64,000 nt of DNA, taken from Paenibacillus sp. sptzw28 (lineage in GTDB: Bacteria; Bacillota; Bacilli; Paenibacillales; Paenibacillaceae). The translations under genes were made by a program, and so were the position numbers. Positions 62,612-64,000 of the stretch are shown one piece after another (within the stretch, counting starts at the first letter, position 1; every line of letters begins with the position of its first letter). The stretch covers positions 5,375,501 through 5,439,500 of the forward strand of contig NZ_CP080545.1 in assembly GCF_019550795.1 (NCBI RefSeq), in the 5' to 3' direction. The notes beneath the pieces were generated by a model. That model saw nothing but the letters and a program-made list of their open reading frames with translations, did no database searches and was not told the origin of the DNA.

Positions 62612-63718
62612 ATGGAAAAAGGAAAAATTTCTGCCCTCCAAATGGGAGTCATACTTTATCCGACAATTATAGCCACTGCTATTCTTACCCTTTCGAGCAT
62701 TACCGCGAAATACGCAAAGAACGATGTGTGGATCTCGCCGATATGGGCTTCACTCATCGGCTTTCTTGCGGCGTATCTGGCCTATAAGCTTCATAAGCTG
62801 TATCCAAAGGAGAGCGTTATCCAATATAGCGTGCGTATTGTCGGCTTCGTTCCGGGTAAAATTATCGGGCTTGTCATTCTGTTCTTTTATTTGCAAATCA
62901 ATGGCGCCGTTATCCGGCAATATGCGGAATTTATTATAGGTGTCTTTCTGCCGCATACACCCATCAGTGTAGTCATGTCAGTCATGGTCCTGCTCTGCGT
63001 CTCCGCTACACAGGGAGGGATAGAAATTCTTGGAAGAACGGCTCAGATGTTCTTTCCCTTGATTGTCCTTCCTCTGATCTTCATTATTCTGATGCTTGTC
63101 ACTGACGTGGATTTCAAAAATATTTTTCCGGTTATGGAGCATGGAATACTGCCTTCGATCAAGGGAGCTATGCTGCCGCAAGCATGGTTTGCGGAGCTTT
63201 TTATGATTACGTTCATCCTTCCTTTCTTAACGAACGGGGAGAAAGCGATGAAATGGAGCATGCTCTCTGCATTGTCTGTGCTGCTGACATTGGTTGCGAC
63301 GAATCTGATTACGCTTTCCTTATACGGGGGTAATTTAAGCCGATTTGTTTACCCGTTCATGAATGCCGCCCGGTATATCAGTAAAGCCGATTTTTTCGAG
63401 AATTTGGAGTCGATTATTATAGTGATGTGGGCATTTGGGGTATTTGTTAAATTATCCTTTCATCTATATGCGACCTCACTTGGGTTCGCTCAATGGCTGA
63501 ACCTGTCCGATTATCGGCCGATCGTGATTCCGATTGCATATTTTTCGGTGATATTCAGTTTTTGGGACCTGCCCAATTTGGCTGAACTGTCTCGTTTTTT
63601 TGTACAATCCAGCCCATTTTATATGTTATTAATCAATATTGCCATCCCGATTCTGCTCCTCATCATTGCCTTGCTTCGGAAGAGGACCAGAATGCCGAAG
63701 GAGGATCGGCCCGGATGA
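62612..63718 (+). CDS. gerKB: Spore germination receptor subunit B (GerKB family)
   Basis: A 368-residue integral membrane protein of the amino acid permease-like germination family with about ten helices. It starts MEKGKISALQMGVILYPTIIAT and has VIRQYAEFIIGVFLPHTPISV, GRTAQMFFPLIVLP and FRNLE-type FENLESIIIVMWAFG segments common to GerB proteins. ATG at 62612 follows AGAGGTGGG; a GTG at 62600 is an alternative. It probably binds the germinant together with the A and C subunits. Confidence 0.9.
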   Translation: MEKGKISALQMGVILYPTIIATAILTLSSITAKYAKNDVWISPIWASLIGFLAAYLAYKLHKLYPKESVIQYSVRIVGFVPGKIIGLVILFFYLQINGAVIRQYAEFIIGVFLPHTPISVVMSVMVLLCVSATQGGIEILGRTAQMFFPLIVLPLIFIILMLVTDVDFKNIFPVMEHGILPSIKGAMLPQAWFAELFMITFILPFLTNGEKAMKWSMLSALSVLLTLVATNLITLSLYGGNLSRFVYPFMNAARYISKADFFENLESIIIVMWAFGVFVKLSFHLYATSLGFAQWLNLSDYRPIVIPIAYFSVIFSFWDLPNLAELSRFFVQSSPFYMLLINIAIPILLLIIALLRKRTRMPKEDRPG

Positions 63719-64000
63719 GAAAAAGATTGCCGCTTCTACTCCTTTGCGCCATGGTCCTCCTGCTTTCCGGCTGTTGGGATAGAACTGAAGTAAACGATGT
63801 GGCAATTATATTGGGAGCGGCAATTGACCGAAAGAACGACAAGCAGATTGAAATGTCGGTACAAATTTTTATTCCCCGGGCGTTTGGCGGCGCAGGAACG
63901 GGGGGCGGCGGTGCCGGAGGAGCTAAAATGACGCTTGTAAGATCCGGGGCCGGAAACAACATATCGGATGCCATGGCCCAGCTTCAGTCAAAGCTGCCGC
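63715..64000 (+). CDS. gerKC: Spore germination receptor subunit C lipoprotein (partial)
   Basis: The first 95 codons of a GerC-type lipoprotein; the rest is beyond the window. The lipobox is LLSGC (Cys20), followed by the hallmark CWDRTEVNDVAIILGAAID start of the mature protein. The ATG overlaps the gerKB stop (ATGA), confirming the A-B-C operon order. Confidence 0.9.
   Translation, partial: MRKRLPLLLLCAMVLLLSGCWDRTEVNDVAIILGAAIDRKNDKQIEMSVQIFIPRAFGGAGTGGGGAGGAKMTLVRSGAGNNISDAMAQLQSKLP

Overview
The window looks like a chromosome segment of a spore-forming Bacillota, most likely Paenibacillus or a close relative. The reasons are a gerA-type germination operon, yhaM, AGGAGG-type ribosome binding sites with some GTG/TTG starts, lipoprotein-type ABC binding proteins, and secreted polysaccharidases (a PL8 lyase and a GH5 cellulase with an X2 module). 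No database search was possible, so family assignments rest on motifs and remembered family features.

Layout. 1-6300: a minus-strand catabolic operon (amino-acid-type ABC transporter, frameshifted YitT, class III aminotransferase, aldehyde dehydrogenase cut by the window edge) behind an FCD-type GntR regulator, with matching ATTGTATACAAT operators at the regulator and transporter promoters. 6400-10400: MFS exporter, LysR regulator and histidine ammonia-lyase with a terminator leader. 10500-17800: CYTH protein, metallophosphoesterase, SMR transporter, HAD phosphatase and a Ugp-like sugar/glycerophosphodiester ABC transporter, divergent from a GbsR-type regulator. 17850-27100: yhaM, a two-repeat protein, a PL8 lyase that loses its C-terminal discoidin domain, a NERD protein next to a TM/zinc-ribbon protein, and a GH5 cellulase with a cre site.

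27100-52600 is an AT-rich defence island. It holds a broken helicase, a 4-TM plus DGQHR gene pair, an IS21 element, a HARE-HTH-SIR2 effector, an IS630 element, a complete DNA phosphorothioation operon (dndB-C-D-E-A plus a NERD nuclease), and a DUF262-DUF1524 (GmrSD/SspE-like) protein. Between the SIR2 gene and the dnd operon lies a second, reduced Dnd-like module: a 69-residue protein resembling only the C-terminal tail of DndC, a second DndD-type ATPase and a second DndE-like protein. It diverges from an AddB-like/UvrD-like nuclease-helicase pair. DndFGH are absent, so this set is a candidate for an undescribed restriction or effector arm that reads phosphorothioate DNA.

52600-58400 is an RNA-repair neighbourhood: a minimal nucleotidyltransferase, an IDEAL-domain protein, a slipin gene with a large internal deletion, a frameshifted rtcB RNA ligase, and two divergent WYL-domain regulators. 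Just downstream of rtcB is a striking RNA gene in which the T arm precedes the D and anticodon arms: a circularly permuted tRNA-Lys(UUU)-like or Y-RNA-like molecule. 58400-64000: an Lrp regulator, a small secreted protein, recombination debris made of regulator and germination gene fragments, a 5'-truncated subtilase, and a gerA-type operon (third gene cut by the window end).

No CRISPR array, rRNA or ordinary tRNA gene was seen.
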